A stretch of 64,000 nt of DNA from CAYNFS01 sp964396685 (GCA_964396685.1 CAYNFS010000002.1:1-64000); one strand, 5' to 3'. Shown: positions 1 to 8,514, counted from the first letter of the stretch. Program-made: numbers and translations. The notes: generated by a model not told the origin, from the sequence alone.

Positions 1-55
1 CGGGAATGACAAAAGAAGAACCGAATTCTGACAATTGGTTCTTTGAAAAAGGACA

Positions 56-319
56 TCATCGATAAACGTCTTTGCGGTGCATGGCGCGCAATAGCTGGAT
101 TGTATTTGGATTGAGAAAACGAAAAAACACTCGGAAGTCGCGAGTGATCCGGAAAGACAAAAAGCCAGCAAGCTGGCCTGTGAGTTTCTTGGTAGGGAGC
201 AACGGATGAAAAGGATTAGCCTCAACTATTTCGAGGAGGGCCGCGGTTTTTCTTTGAATTTCATGCGGTAATTTACTCAAAGATTTGGAAAAACCTTCAC
301 TGTAAACAAGCCTTATCAT
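56..319 (-). CDS. RelE/ParE-family toxin
   Basis: 87-residue protein with the layout of RelE/YafQ-type mRNA interferases: an N-terminal segment resembling LVYSEGFSKSLSKLP, a short helical middle, and a basic C-terminal part (SFRITRDFRVFFRF then LLRAMHRKDVYR) that in the family carries the RNA-cutting residues. The start ATG overlaps the stop of the upstream 76-residue gene (ATGA), so the two are translationally coupled as a toxin-antitoxin pair, antitoxin first. The family is well known; activity here is inferred. A ParE-type gyrase poison is the alternative. Confidence 0.8.
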   Translation of the reverse strand: MIRLVYSEGFSKSLSKLPHEIQRKTAALLEIVEANPFHPLLPTKKLTGQLAGFLSFRITRDFRVFFRFLNPNTIQLLRAMHRKDVYR

Positions 320-546
320 ACATCTCCGAGCTGTTTAATCAGCTCATCCGCACCTTTGAATTTAAATTTCGGCTTTTCCTCGGCAGCTTTGAGAATGGTT
401 TTGACGAAGCTCGGCTTGTATTTTCCTTCCGGATCTTCACCGATAATGCTGATCACTATTGAACGCAACAAAGCCACCTCGCGGCGGAGGTATTTGAGCT
501 CATTGTTGTTGTGGACTTCGGTTTTAGCCTTGACTCCGTTTACCAT
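316..546 (-). CDS. Putative antitoxin partner of the RelE-type toxin
   Basis: 76-residue charged protein directly upstream of, and overlapping by 4 nt, the RelE-type toxin. I recognise no DNA-binding fold with certainty; residues 14-35 look helical and the C-terminal half is Lys-rich (KPKFKFKGADEL), as expected of a toxin-wrapping tail. Assignment rests on position. The promoter -10 lies 6 nt upstream of the ATG, so the mRNA is probably leaderless. Confidence 0.65.
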   Translation of the reverse strand: MVNGVKAKTEVHNNNELKYLRREVALLRSIVISIIGEDPEGKYKPSFVKTILKAAEEKPKFKFKGADELIKQLGDV

Positions 547-552
547 GATTAA

Positions 553-581
553 ATTCTAGTGTAGGCAGAACTGCTTGTCAA
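553..581 (-). promoter_or_regulatory. Sigma-70-type promoter of the RelE-type TA pair
   Basis: On the minus strand TTGACA, 17-nt spacer, TAGAAT. The expected start point falls on the A of the antitoxin ATG (546). The -35 and the start of the spacer (TTGACAAGCA) recur at 3153-3181 and 3738-3766. Confidence 0.75.
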
Positions 582-655
582 TTTACCCGAGCACTAAAAG
601 TTAGTGCTGGATGAACTTGATAACCAATTCCGCCTTTGCTAGAAAAGCAGGCGAG
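567..655. repeat. Cassette-flank repeat, copy 1
   Basis: About 85 bp closely matching 3168-3247. It includes the shared -35 region, a small hairpin (GCACTAA, 3-nt loop, TTAGTGC at 591-607) and the run CAATTCCGCCTTTGCTAGAA. It lies immediately upstream of a minus-strand toxin-antitoxin-like unit in both places. Confidence 0.7.
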
Positions 656-897
656 AAATTGAAGGAGGAAATGTTCTTTGAAAATTACAAAAAGTAAAAA
701 CAGTCTTTTCTCCTTATTGGTGCCCCTTTTGGAGTGTGGGTTCCTTGGAGACGGGTTTTGTACTCGTTTGCGAGGAGCTCATGCTCTCTCGATAACAAAG
801 TTGCAAAATCCAAAAAGCGACTTTCACCAATCGAATCTAAACGGGGCTTGGCATCCCTCAAAGCTGCCAAAAAATCAAATTCAGGAGAAAGAAAAGG

Positions 898-2238
898 ATG
901 TCTACAGTTTACGTAGTTGATGCCCGTTCACGCGAGCGGCTGGTGTATGCCGCCTCCGCAACCTCTTTACCCTCTAACCCTAACGCGCTCGTCCTTCGCA
1001 AGGGCGTGACCGTTGGGAAGCTCGAAAATGTCCTGGCCGGCCATCACTCGGAGCACCCGCTCCTTATCATCGGCTTCTATCGGGCACGCCAGTCGGCAGG
1101 GCACGTCACCCCCTTGGGTGGCGAGAAGTTCCAGAGGGGCGTCGTGGTCGGGGGAGCCGGTTTCGGCCGTGAAGTTTACGACGAAGTCGGCAAGCCCACC
1201 CGCAAGGGTGACGCCCTGCGGCCGTTTGGCCGCCCGATCGAGGCCACCCTGTTGCCGAAAGGCACACGGGTGGAAAAGATCGAGACGCATGGCGGCAGCA
1301 ACCGCTCGACCGCAGATGCGGTACTTGCCGGCCTGAAGTTGATGGCCGAGTTGCCGCAGACCTTTGTCTTGGCAGAGGGGCAGTCGGACCATACCTCCGC
1401 CTTCAGCTTCTCGGGTTTTCCCGAGGAGAAGGAGCAGTTCCCCGCGGAGCATCGGGCGGAGATGTTTTCCGTCGAGCGCCTCCTGCAGGGGTACTTGAGG
1501 CGGCGGGACGACGACCCCCACAAGGCTGGGTCGCTTTTCATGGAGACTCTCGGCTCGCGGAATTGGTGGATTGATCGTTCGGCCACCATGCGGGGACTCT
1601 CCGACGCGGAACGGATGGCGCTGGGCGAAAGACGGGAAGAGGTCGTCAAGGCCGCTTTCGAGACCTACCGCGAATGGCGGTTCAAACTGCGCCATAGCCC
1701 AAGGGGCTATGACAGGAGCGGATCTCGCCTGTGCTTCCTTGTCGCCATGGCGCCGGATGGTTGTTCGGCAAATGTCACCAACTCGCTTCGCTGGGCAGAA
1801 GCGTCCCTGCACCGGGAGGCTTTTGTCAACTCCGACGAGGAGTGGCAGGAGCTTAAAAACCGCGATCTTTGGGTCAAGGCCTGCGATGCTCTGGCAGAAG
1901 TTAGCCAGAGCTACGCGGGGGCATACCAGGCAACGTTTTTGGCCGGCGTAGAGGTCGTCGGGCGGTACTGGAAGGCCTCCTTGAACGAGGAAATTCCGGT
2001 ACCCGAGGGTTTCACTTCGCTGGACCCCTGGAGCCACGAGAACTGGACGGATAGGCTTCTGCCTGTGGTCCATAGGGTCACGCGCGTACTCGTAGAGTAC
2101 GTCGTACACGGGGGCAAAATTGCCGCGAAGGGGGAGTGGGTCAATCCAAACCCTGATCCGGCGGTATTTCTGCCGCCGTTGTCAGTTCTCACTGGCGACG
2201 ACATGCCATCTGTACCAACCGCGAAGTCCGGCATGTAG
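898..2238 (+). CDS. Hypothetical protein, GC-rich orphan gene
   Basis: 446-residue protein I do not recognise. No signal peptide or membrane segment is visible. It has a Gly-rich N-terminal third (LGGEKFQRGVVVGGAGFG near residue 73), a charged middle with the segment RLLQGYLRRRDDD, and several Trp residues in the C-terminal half. The ATG at 898 follows an AGGAG-like Shine-Dalgarno. Base composition and codon use are clearly GC-richer than the flanking AT-rich TA cassettes, resembling only pyrF/pyrE (27133-28950) and the small gene at 36889. A hairpin follows at 2291-2330. Recent acquisition is an inference. Confidence 0.75.
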   Translation: MSTVYVVDARSRERLVYAASATSLPSNPNALVLRKGVTVGKLENVLAGHHSEHPLLIIGFYRARQSAGHVTPLGGEKFQRGVVVGGAGFGREVYDEVGKPTRKGDALRPFGRPIEATLLPKGTRVEKIETHGGSNRSTADAVLAGLKLMAELPQTFVLAEGQSDHTSAFSFSGFPEEKEQFPAEHRAEMFSVERLLQGYLRRRDDDPHKAGSLFMETLGSRNWWIDRSATMRGLSDAERMALGERREEVVKAAFETYREWRFKLRHSPRGYDRSGSRLCFLVAMAPDGCSANVTNSLRWAEASLHREAFVNSDEEWQELKNRDLWVKACDALAEVSQSYAGAYQATFLAGVEVVGRYWKASLNEEIPVPEGFTSLDPWSHENWTDRLLPVVHRVTRVLVEYVVHGGKIAAKGEWVNPNPDPAVFLPPLSVLTGDDMPSVPTAKSGM

Positions 2239-2290
2239 AATCCGGACAAACACTGTCAAAATAGACAGGAGGACATTGAAGTAAATCTCT

Positions 2291-2330
2291 GGAGGAAGAC
2301 GCTCAAAATAGCACTCGAGCATCTTCCTCC
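2291..2330 (+). terminator. Hairpin after the GC-rich orphan gene
   Basis: 14-bp stem with one mismatch (GGAGGAAGACGCTC against GAGCATCTTCCTCC) and a 12-nt loop. No T-run follows, so it may stabilise the 3' end rather than act as an intrinsic terminator. Confidence 0.45.
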
Positions 2331-2337
2331 CCATTCT

Positions 2338-2480
2338 TGAGACTGGCATTTCAAAAACTCCCCCGGCCCCTCTTTGGAAAAAGAGGGGAGGAGGAAAAAG
2401 GAAATGGTGGTCTGAAAAGTGGTTTTCATTCGGATGGGCGCATTCGTGGCGCGCTATTCGGATGCTGTTCTTTGAAAATT
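2338..2480. repeat. Inter-cassette repeat block (first copy)
   Basis: Resembles 3268-3375: both start GAGAYYGGCATTTCAA, contain a GC-rich palindrome, continue AAGGGAAATGGYGGTCTGAA (spacing differs) and end with a TTTGAAAA box. The same box (GTTCTTTGAAAA) also occurs at about 40 and 674, dividing the first 3.8 kb into cassette-like units. Confidence 0.55.
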
Positions 2481-2904
2481 TATTTCAGTTTCCTTAAGTA
2501 CTTTTTGAGAAACTGAGCTGGCGTAATAATTTGAATTTCTTGAAATTGTTTGAGTTTCAGTAAGTGTTTGTCGCCGGAAACAATAAAAGAAGCGCCAGAA
2601 GATAAGGCGCAGGAAAGAAAGATATTATCGGTTGGATCCTCGGCAATAACCTGAAAGTGGTGCGCAATCGGAAATAGCTGAACCAAAACGACATTTTTTC
2701 GGCAATAGAGGCGGCGGTATGACCAGCCTGCTTAAGATAAGGACGGAATTTCGGTCTCCTTATCACCTGATAAAATTCTTGCAGGATTTCCGCTGAAGCG
2801 GCAATAACTAGAAGGTTATCCTCCGCCGCTTTCAGGATTTGGTGCGGTGCGCCTTTCCAAAAGACGGCTGAAATAAGTACATTAGTATCCAGGATGACTT
2901 TCAC
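2480..2904 (-). pseudogene. PIN-domain toxin (VapC-like), frameshifted
   Basis: Two reading frames together encode one PIN-domain protein. The N-terminal part (GTG at 2904, VILDTNVLISAVFWKGAPH) holds the first catalytic Asp. The C-terminal part (AEDPTDNIFLSCALSSGASF then SGDKHLLKL) holds the later acidic residues. The switch lies at a run of six T at 2694-2699 (six A on the coding strand); adding one base gives an intact protein through AEKNVVLVQLFP. This could be a sequencing indel, a real mutation or slippage. The GTG overlaps the stop of the upstream AbrB-like gene. Confidence 0.7.
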
Positions 2905-3122
2905 TTTTTGCGGCGGTAAGTTTCAATTTCTTTCTGGATTTCCCGAGCGGTCAGTTTAGGAAGTTTCACCAAAGAAGCGATTTCGGAAATTTTTCTGGCT
3001 GGTCTGGACAGTTTTTTGACAATAAGCGTGTCTTCCAAGGGCAACACAAAAACATCATCTCTTTTCCAGCTTCTAGGCAAAACTAAAGCCCCATTTTTAA
3101 TTTTTGCTGTTTGGGTAGGCAT
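2901..3122 (-). CDS. AbrB/MazE-like antitoxin
   Basis: 73 residues. The N-terminal half (KIKNGALVLPRSWKRDDVFV then TLIVKKL) matches the swapped-hairpin AbrB/SpoVT fold; the C-terminal half is charged and would wrap a toxin. Its stop overlaps the GTG start of the PIN-domain gene downstream, giving the usual antitoxin-toxin order. Transcription probably starts near 3146 from the promoter at 3153-3181, leaving a leader of roughly 24 nt without an obvious Shine-Dalgarno. Confidence 0.7.
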   Translation of the reverse strand: MPTQTAKIKNGALVLPRSWKRDDVFVLPLEDTLIVKKLSRPARKISEIASLVKLPKLTAREIQKEIETYRRKK

Positions 3123-3152
3123 AAATTAAAAGATATTGGCTAGTGCATCTTC

Positions 3153-3181
3153 ATTTTAGCAATCGCAGAATTGCTTGTCAA
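3153..3181 (-). promoter_or_regulatory. Promoter of the AbrB/PIN pair
   Basis: Minus strand: TTGACA, 17-nt spacer, TAAAAT. The -35 and first spacer bases are the same as in the promoters at 553-581 and 3738-3766. Confidence 0.7.
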
Positions 3182-3247
3182 TTTGCCCAAGTGCTAAAAG
3201 TTAGTGCTGGGTGAACTTGATAATCAATTCCGCCTTTGCTAGAAAGG
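3168..3247. repeat. Cassette-flank repeat, copy 2
   Basis: Near-identical to 567-655. The hairpin arms of copy 1 have changed here (GTGCTAA instead of GCACTAA), so the shared feature is sequence rather than the stem. Confidence 0.7.
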
Positions 3248-3437
3248 CACAAAACCAAAAAATTTTTGAGATCGGCATTTCAACCTCTCCTGTCCCTTCG
3301 GGACATCCTCCCCTCGCCAGGGGAGGAGAGGAAAAGGGAAATGGCGGTCTGAAGACGAGGAAAGCTTTTTGAAAACTGAATATCAAAAAACCGCCTTTTC
3401 AGGCAGTTTCTCGGGGCACGACACGAAAAGTATTGGT

Positions 3438-3731
3438 TTAGAATTTTTCCAGCTCTGCTAAATCTATCTGAACTCCAGTTTTGTCGGCGATCTGTTTCAA
3501 CCATTTGGCTACCATCATGTCTCGCCCTTTGAGTACGAGATATCGTTTATCAGAGGGTTCCAGATGCGCAGTAAGTTTGGCAGATAGAGCTTTGAGTTCA
3601 TTTTCGATAATATCTAAACGGTTATCAAAGTAGTCCTTCTGCTCCTGAAAGGCGCGGTTAATCAGCCGAGCTTGCCCTTCAAAGCCTTTGTCTAATAGTT
3701 TCTTTACATTTTCAAGAGTGAGTTGAGTCAT
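3438..3731 (-). CDS. Small coiled-coil protein of the TA-like cassette cluster
   Basis: 97 residues, highly charged. Residues about 5-60 are predicted by eye to be helical/coiled-coil (NVKKLLDKGFEGQARLINRA), and the C-terminus could form a short second domain (MVAKWLKQIADKTGVQIDLA). No family recognised. It shares its promoter type with the two neighbouring toxin-antitoxin units and lacks a partner gene, so it could be a lone antitoxin or regulator; that is inference. The -10 is 6 nt from the ATG, so the message is probably leaderless. Confidence 0.65.
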   Translation of the reverse strand: MTQLTLENVKKLLDKGFEGQARLINRAFQEQKDYFDNRLDIIENELKALSAKLTAHLEPSDKRYLVLKGRDMMVAKWLKQIADKTGVQIDLAELEKF

Positions 3732-3737
3732 GGCCTA

Positions 3738-3766
3738 ATTCTAGCCGCGGCAGAATTGCTTGTCAA
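3738..3766 (-). promoter_or_regulatory. Promoter of the 97-residue coiled-coil gene
   Basis: Minus strand: TTGACA, 17-nt spacer, TAGAAT; expected start point is the A of the ATG at 3731. Confidence 0.75.
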
Positions 3767-3776
3767 TTTGTTCGCC

Positions 3777-3877
3777 TTCTCTCCCGGGTCAGAAAGGTAT
3801 TAAGAGTTTTGCGCAAAACCTTCGGGTTTTGCATAAAACATCTCCTCCTTAATACAACTTTCTGCCCCAGGAGAGAA
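3777..3877. repeat. About 100-nt long hairpin element upstream of ftsW
   Basis: Nested arms pair along the whole length: TTCTCTCC with GGAGAGAA, CAGAAAGGTATTAAG with CTTAATAC-AA-CTTTCTG, and a 15-bp inner stem ending in a TTCG tetraloop at 3821-3824. It could be a bidirectional terminator, a leader structure of ftsW, or a remnant palindromic element. Confidence 0.7.
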
Positions 3878-3915
3878 TGTGGTAAACTGAAAAAGGCCTA
3901 AATCTAAAACCCTCC

Positions 3916-4981
3916 ATGAAGAAACAAACGTTTTGGAAAAGCTCGGACCGCGCTTTTTTTGGGATAGTTTTGATTTTGATATTTTTCGGTTTGGCCGCTG
4001 TATCCTCGGCCTCGGCGGTTTTGTCTTTTGACCGGTTTGGAAACAACAATTATTATTTTTTCCGGCAGATTATTTTTGTAGGCGCAGGGCTTGCGGCCAT
4101 CTTTATTGTAAGCCGGATAGACTATCATATCTGGAAAGCGTGGNNNNNNNNNNCTGCCGCAAGCAGGCTCTCAAATCGCCTCCGCCAGAAGCTGGTTTAA
4201 GGCCGGCTCATTTTTTTTGCAACCTTCGGAATTTGTGAAGCTGGCCGTGATTTTTTATTTGGCTTCCTGGTTTGAGAGAAAAAAAGAGGCCGAGAGCAAC
4301 TTTTGGTTTGGCATCTTGCCGCCGATTTTGGTGACCGGCTTAGCCGTTGCTCTGATTATAGCGCAGCCCGATCTGGGAACAGCCGCGGTGGTCGCGATGA
4401 TCGTCTTTGCCGTTCTTTTCGCCGCAGGCGCGCGTCTGCCTTATCTCGGCGTTATATCGGGATTCGGGATAGCCGCTTTGTGGTTTTTGGTCAAACTTTC
4501 GCCATCGCGCGCGGCGCGCATCATTACTTTCTTGGATCCTTCTTTGGATCCGCGCGGCATTGGCTATCATATCAATCAGGCTGTTTTGGCAATCGGCTCG
4601 GGCGGATTTTGGGGATATGGATACGCTGCCTCCCGCCAGAAGCATAATTATTTGCCGGAGCCCATAGGAGATTCAATTTTTGCGGTTATGGCCGAGGAGT
4701 TAGGTTTTTTGAGAATCGTTCTTTTGGTAGGCGCCTTTGCCGCACTTGGAATTTTGGGAATAAGAATCGCAAAAGGGGCGCCGGACAAATTTGGACAATT
4801 AACCGCTATTGGGATTACTTCCTGGATAGTTTTGCAGGCGCTCATCAACATCGGCGCGATTTCCGGCCTTTTGCCGCTCACGGGGATAACCTTGCCTTTC
4901 ATCAGCTACGGCGGCTCTTCCATGCTTTCGCTTTGTATCGCCGTCGGCGTAATACTCAACATTTCTCGGCAAAGAGCCTGA
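3916..4981 (+). CDS. ftsW: FtsW/RodA/SpoVE-family peptidoglycan polymerase, split by a gap
   Basis: SEDS-family membrane glycosyltransferase that polymerises lipid II. The first 76 residues (VSSASAVLSFDRFGNNNYYF) carry TM1-2. After ten Ns (4144-4153) the protein resumes in frame as LPQAGSQIASARSWFKAGSF, continues through LQPSEFVKLAVIF, and ends with the family hallmark TGITLPFISYGGSS. Frame on either side of the gap is open, so this is one gene; the family usually has more residues here, so sequence is probably missing. FtsW is preferred over RodA from the C-terminal motif and the neighbouring murJ and ftsB-like genes, but RodA cannot be excluded. Confidence 0.85.
4144..4153. other. Scaffold gap (10 N)
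   Basis: Gap inside ftsW. Ten is not a multiple of three although both sides are the same gene, so the length is nominal. Confidence 0.95.
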
Positions 4982-4986
4982 AGTGT

Positions 4987-4992
4987 TATAAT
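4987..4992 (+). promoter_or_regulatory. -10 element upstream of the DUF4012 gene
   Basis: TATAAT 7 nt upstream of the ATG at 5000, within the end of ftsW. No good -35 at 17 nt. Would give a transcript starting on or beside the ATG. Confidence 0.5.
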
Positions 4993-4999
4993 AAAACAA

Positions 5000-6916
5000 A
5001 TGCGGCAAGTTGATGGGATTTTCAAGCACACAAAACAGTCGGAGAAAAAAACTGCGATAGCCGTTTTTTTGCTGTCCGCCACGGTTTTTCTTTTGTTTGT
5101 CGGCGGACTTGGGCAAGCAGGTTTGGGCCTAAAAGCCTCCAAGCAAATCTTGGGGGTCGCGACGAGCGGGATTGAGCAATTAAGATCCGGAAGCTGGAGC
5201 TCGGCGGCCGCAAGTTTTCGAGAAGCCCAAGAACAGCTAAGAAGCTCCAAAGAGATATTGGTAAAAATTTTGGGCAGCCTGCCGCAAGAGGCAAATCCCG
5301 AAATTTTGCTTGAGGCAAGCGGCCAAGTGGTTCAAGCTTTGGATTTGGCAACCAAAGGTGTGGCGGAGTTTCAAAGCCTGCGTTTGGTCTGGGATCAAAA
5401 CACAAATTCCTTAAGCTCGGAATTTTACTTGAAGCTTAAAACTTCCCGCGAATACTTCGCCGCAAGCGTGCTGGAACTTTCTTCCGCAGTTTCTGATCTC
5501 GAAAAATTTAACTATCAGTTTTTGCCTCCAGATCTGCAAAGCACATTTTCGGAAGGAGTGACGAGAATAAGAAGCGCCAAAATTTTGGTCGAAGAGATCG
5601 CCGGCTTGCAGGGATTTGTTTTGAACCTCTTGGGGGGAGAGAAAAAGACTTATCTTTTGATATTTCAGAACAACAATGAGGCCCGTGCCACGGGCGGCTT
5701 TATCGGCACTTATGGCATATTGGAGTTTGCCAACGGTGGAATGAGGATTGAAAAAATTGAAAGCATTTACGCGCTGGACGGGCAGCTCAAAAAACCTATC
5801 GCCGCACCCGGCCCCTTGCAACGCGAGCTATCGCAATATTGGGGGACAAGAGATTCCAACTGGTTTGTGGATTTTCCGACATCAGCGAGGAAAACCCTGC
5901 AATTTCTGGAAGAGGGGGCGGGAATCTTGGCTTCGGGTGTGATTTCTTTCACACCAGACGTTTTTGAAAAACTTCTGGCACTGACGGGGCCGATAGATAT
6001 GCCGGAATACGGGGAGGTTCTGACTGCGGAGAATTTCCGGGCAATTGTCCAGTATAGAACGTCTGTGGATTACGATCTTAAGCTTAATCAGCCCAAAAAA
6101 TTCCTGGCTGATTTCACTCCGCGTTTCTTGGCCAGACTCCAGGGTTTAGATGAACCGCAATGGCTTGAAGTTCTTAACATTCTTTCGCAAATGATCGCGG
6201 AAAAGCAGATTTTGATGTTCTCTTTGGATTCCGACATAGAGGCGCAGATCGCAAAGTATGGAGCAGATGGGGCGGTCAGGCAAACGGCGGGAGACTATCT
6301 GGCGATAATTCACAGCAATGTCGGAGGAGGAAAAACCGACCGGCATATTTTGCAGAAAGTGGAAAAGCAGGTAAACCTTGATTCGGGAGGGCTGGCCATA
6401 ATAAGGCTCAAAATCACCCGGACGCATCAGGGCTTTGACGAGAAATATTTCCCGAAAAATTTGGATTTTATGAGGATTATGGTACCCGCGCAAGCCAAGC
6501 TTTTGTCGGCTTCCGGTTTTGATGATTACGAATTGTTGCCTTCGCAAAGGCCTGACGCGGCAACAGATTCAGATTTGACTTCATGGGATTCTGACATCAC
6601 GCGAGACGAAAAAACCGGGATGTATATTGGCAAAGAGGCCGGACACGCGTTTTTTGCCAATTGGCTGGAACTTTCGCCCGGAGAGACTAAAAGCGCAGAG
6701 CTTGTTTACGAAATTCAATTTGCAGCCTCGCAGACGTATACCCAGATCGTGCAGAAACAAGGGGGAGCACGGCCTTTTGAATTCAGTTTCGAGCTAAATT
6801 ATCTGCCCGGCAATGTTTTTTACGCTTATCCGGAAAATTTGGTTAAGAACGGCCATAAAGCCGGAATCCTGGAGCAAGTTGATTCCGACCGCTTTTACGG
6901 GGTGATCGGGGAATGA
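5000..6916 (+). CDS. DUF4012-domain membrane-anchored protein
   Basis: 638 residues: a short cytoplasmic tail, one membrane segment at about 19-42 (AIAVFLLSATVFLLFVGGLG), a helical linker rich in Ala/Ser/Gln, then the large extracellular DUF4012 domain (about residues 205-600), including NNNEARATGGFIGTYG and SNWFVDFPTSARKTLQF. DUF4012 proteins are common in actinobacteria and CPR, often beside wall-polymer genes; their reaction is not established. Its stop overlaps the murJ start (ATGA), so it is coupled with lipid II transport, suggesting an envelope role. Confidence 0.85.
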   Translation: MRQVDGIFKHTKQSEKKTAIAVFLLSATVFLLFVGGLGQAGLGLKASKQILGVATSGIEQLRSGSWSSAAASFREAQEQLRSSKEILVKILGSLPQEANPEILLEASGQVVQALDLATKGVAEFQSLRLVWDQNTNSLSSEFYLKLKTSREYFAASVLELSSAVSDLEKFNYQFLPPDLQSTFSEGVTRIRSAKILVEEIAGLQGFVLNLLGGEKKTYLLIFQNNNEARATGGFIGTYGILEFANGGMRIEKIESIYALDGQLKKPIAAPGPLQRELSQYWGTRDSNWFVDFPTSARKTLQFLEEGAGILASGVISFTPDVFEKLLALTGPIDMPEYGEVLTAENFRAIVQYRTSVDYDLKLNQPKKFLADFTPRFLARLQGLDEPQWLEVLNILSQMIAEKQILMFSLDSDIEAQIAKYGADGAVRQTAGDYLAIIHSNVGGGKTDRHILQKVEKQVNLDSGGLAIIRLKITRTHQGFDEKYFPKNLDFMRIMVPAQAKLLSASGFDDYELLPSQRPDAATDSDLTSWDSDITRDEKTGMYIGKEAGHAFFANWLELSPGETKSAELVYEIQFAASQTYTQIVQKQGGARPFEFSFELNYLPGNVFYAYPENLVKNGHKAGILEQVDSDRFYGVIGE

Positions 6917-8514
6917 AATTCTTAAAAGCCTCAATTTTGATTGGGTTTTTGGCATTGCTTTCGAAACTTTTGGGGTTGGCTCGGGTTTTGGTTTTTGCCA
7001 ATCGCCTGGGCGCGGGGCAGGAATTTGACATATATGTGGCGGCTTTCCGGCTGCCTGATTTTATTTTCAACCTTTTGATTTTGGGCACTTTGTCGGTCGC
7101 TTTTATTCCCGTATTTGTTGAGTATCTGAACCGCGACCCCGAAGAAGCGGCCAAAATTTCCTCAACGATTTTTAATCTGACTTTTCTTGTGATGGGGGTT
7201 TTCGCCGCACTCGGAATTTTACTAAGCAGGTTTGTGGTAAAAATTATCGTACCCGGCTTTGATGCCGAAGCCCAAGCGCAAACCGCCGCACTGACGCGCA
7301 TTTTGATGCTTTCACCCCTGCTTTTCAGTCTTTCCAGCGTTCTGACCAGCATTCTGCATTCCTTCAAGAGATTCGTGATCGTGGCCATAGCGCCTCTTTT
7401 TTATAATCTAGCCATAATTTTCGGGGCGTTGGTGCTTTATCCAAGTTTTGGTCTTTCGGGCATTGCGTGGGGGGTGGTTTTGGGCGCTTTCCTGCATTTT
7501 GTTTTGCAGATCCCATCGGCGGTTCGTCTCGGGTTTCGCCCTTTCAGATATTTTACGCTTTCCCATGCGGGAGTGAGCCAAATCGCCAGGCTTTTTTTGC
7601 CCCGCGTCTTGGGCATGGATTTGGGGCAGGTGAGTCTTTTGATCGCCTCCGTGCTCGGAAGTTATTTGGCCAGCGGCGCTTTGGCCGTTTTTTACATTGC
7701 CTACGATTTGGAAACAGTGCCTCTTGGAGTTTTTGCTCTCTCTTTCGCAATCGCCGCTTTTCCCGCCTTGTCGGAATTTGCGGCCAAGAAAGACATCGCG
7801 GGATTTAAAAAATTTTTTTCCGGCACCGCCGTTCAGATTTTGTTTTTGATGATTCCGATATCGGTTTTGATGCTCCTTTTGCGGGCGCAAATTGTGAGGC
7901 TTATTCCGGGGGCGCTTCAGGGTACAAAGTTTACTTTCGAGGACACTCGGCTTACCGCCCAAACTCTCGGCTTTTTCACCATCTCGCTTTTTGCCCAAAG
8001 CTTGGTACCGCTCTTGTCCAGATGCTTTTACGCGCTTCAGAACACGGTTATACCCGTAATTTCAGGACTGCTTGGCGCGGCAGTAAATATTGTTTTAGCC
8101 GTTTCCCTGCGGCCTATTGGCAATCCATACATTTTTGCCATTGCTTTTTCGGCGTCCGTCGTAGTGCAGATGCTGATTTTAATAGCAATCTTGCGTAAAA
8201 AACTCGGGGATTTGGGTGATGACGTTTTGATTTTGCGGGTCATAAAAATAACCGTTGCTTCTTTGGTAATGGGGATTTTTGCCTATATCACGCTTTATGT
8301 CGTAGCGCCGCTTGTCAATATGCAAACTTATTTGGGAGTTTTGATTCAGACTCTCTCGGCTTTGGTTGTTGCCTTGGCTACCTACCTGCTCGCCGGGCTT
8401 ATCATCCAAATTCCGGAAACCAAAAATCTTTTGGGCGTGCTCAAAAACTGGTTTTTCAAATTCACCCGCCCGGTGACTTCGGCCATCGTCAACATGTTCA
8501 CGGACGTGCGTTGA
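6913..8514 (+). CDS. murJ: Lipid II flippase MurJ/MviN
   Basis: 533 residues, about 14 membrane segments, normal family length. Recognisable stretches include the N-terminal SKLLGLARVLVFANRLGAG, the cytoplasmic-side RLPDFIFNLLILGTLSVAFI, and the mid-protein RVLGMDLGQVSLL. MurJ moves lipid II across the membrane for peptidoglycan synthesis, fitting the neighbouring SEDS polymerase. Start overlaps the upstream stop by 4 nt. Confidence 0.92.
   Translation: MKFLKASILIGFLALLSKLLGLARVLVFANRLGAGQEFDIYVAAFRLPDFIFNLLILGTLSVAFIPVFVEYLNRDPEEAAKISSTIFNLTFLVMGVFAALGILLSRFVVKIIVPGFDAEAQAQTAALTRILMLSPLLFSLSSVLTSILHSFKRFVIVAIAPLFYNLAIIFGALVLYPSFGLSGIAWGVVLGAFLHFVLQIPSAVRLGFRPFRYFTLSHAGVSQIARLFLPRVLGMDLGQVSLLIASVLGSYLASGALAVFYIAYDLETVPLGVFALSFAIAAFPALSEFAAKKDIAGFKKFFSGTAVQILFLMIPISVLMLLLRAQIVRLIPGALQGTKFTFEDTRLTAQTLGFFTISLFAQSLVPLLSRCFYALQNTVIPVISGLLGAAVNIVLAVSLRPIGNPYIFAIAFSASVVVQMLILIAILRKKLGDLGDDVLILRVIKITVASLVMGIFAYITLYVVAPLVNMQTYLGVLIQTLSALVVALATYLLAGLIIQIPETKNLLGVLKNWFFKFTRPVTSAIVNMFTDVR

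Noticed and set aside
685..870. Minus-strand frame with protein-like text (AALRDAKPRLDSIGESRFLD), TTG start
   Set aside because: Open upstream to overlap the real gene at 898, no ribosome site or promoter, sits in the cassette boundary; possible remnant but not supportable as a gene.
967..2109. 380-residue minus-strand open frame opposite the 446-residue gene
   Set aside because: A shadow frame of a GC-rich gene; no start signals; Pro/Arg/Gly-rich composition typical of antisense reading.
3280..3504. Minus-strand small ORFs over the 3284-3345 repeat
   Set aside because: They only read through the CCTCCCCTCG palindrome and overlap the 97-residue gene; no start signals.
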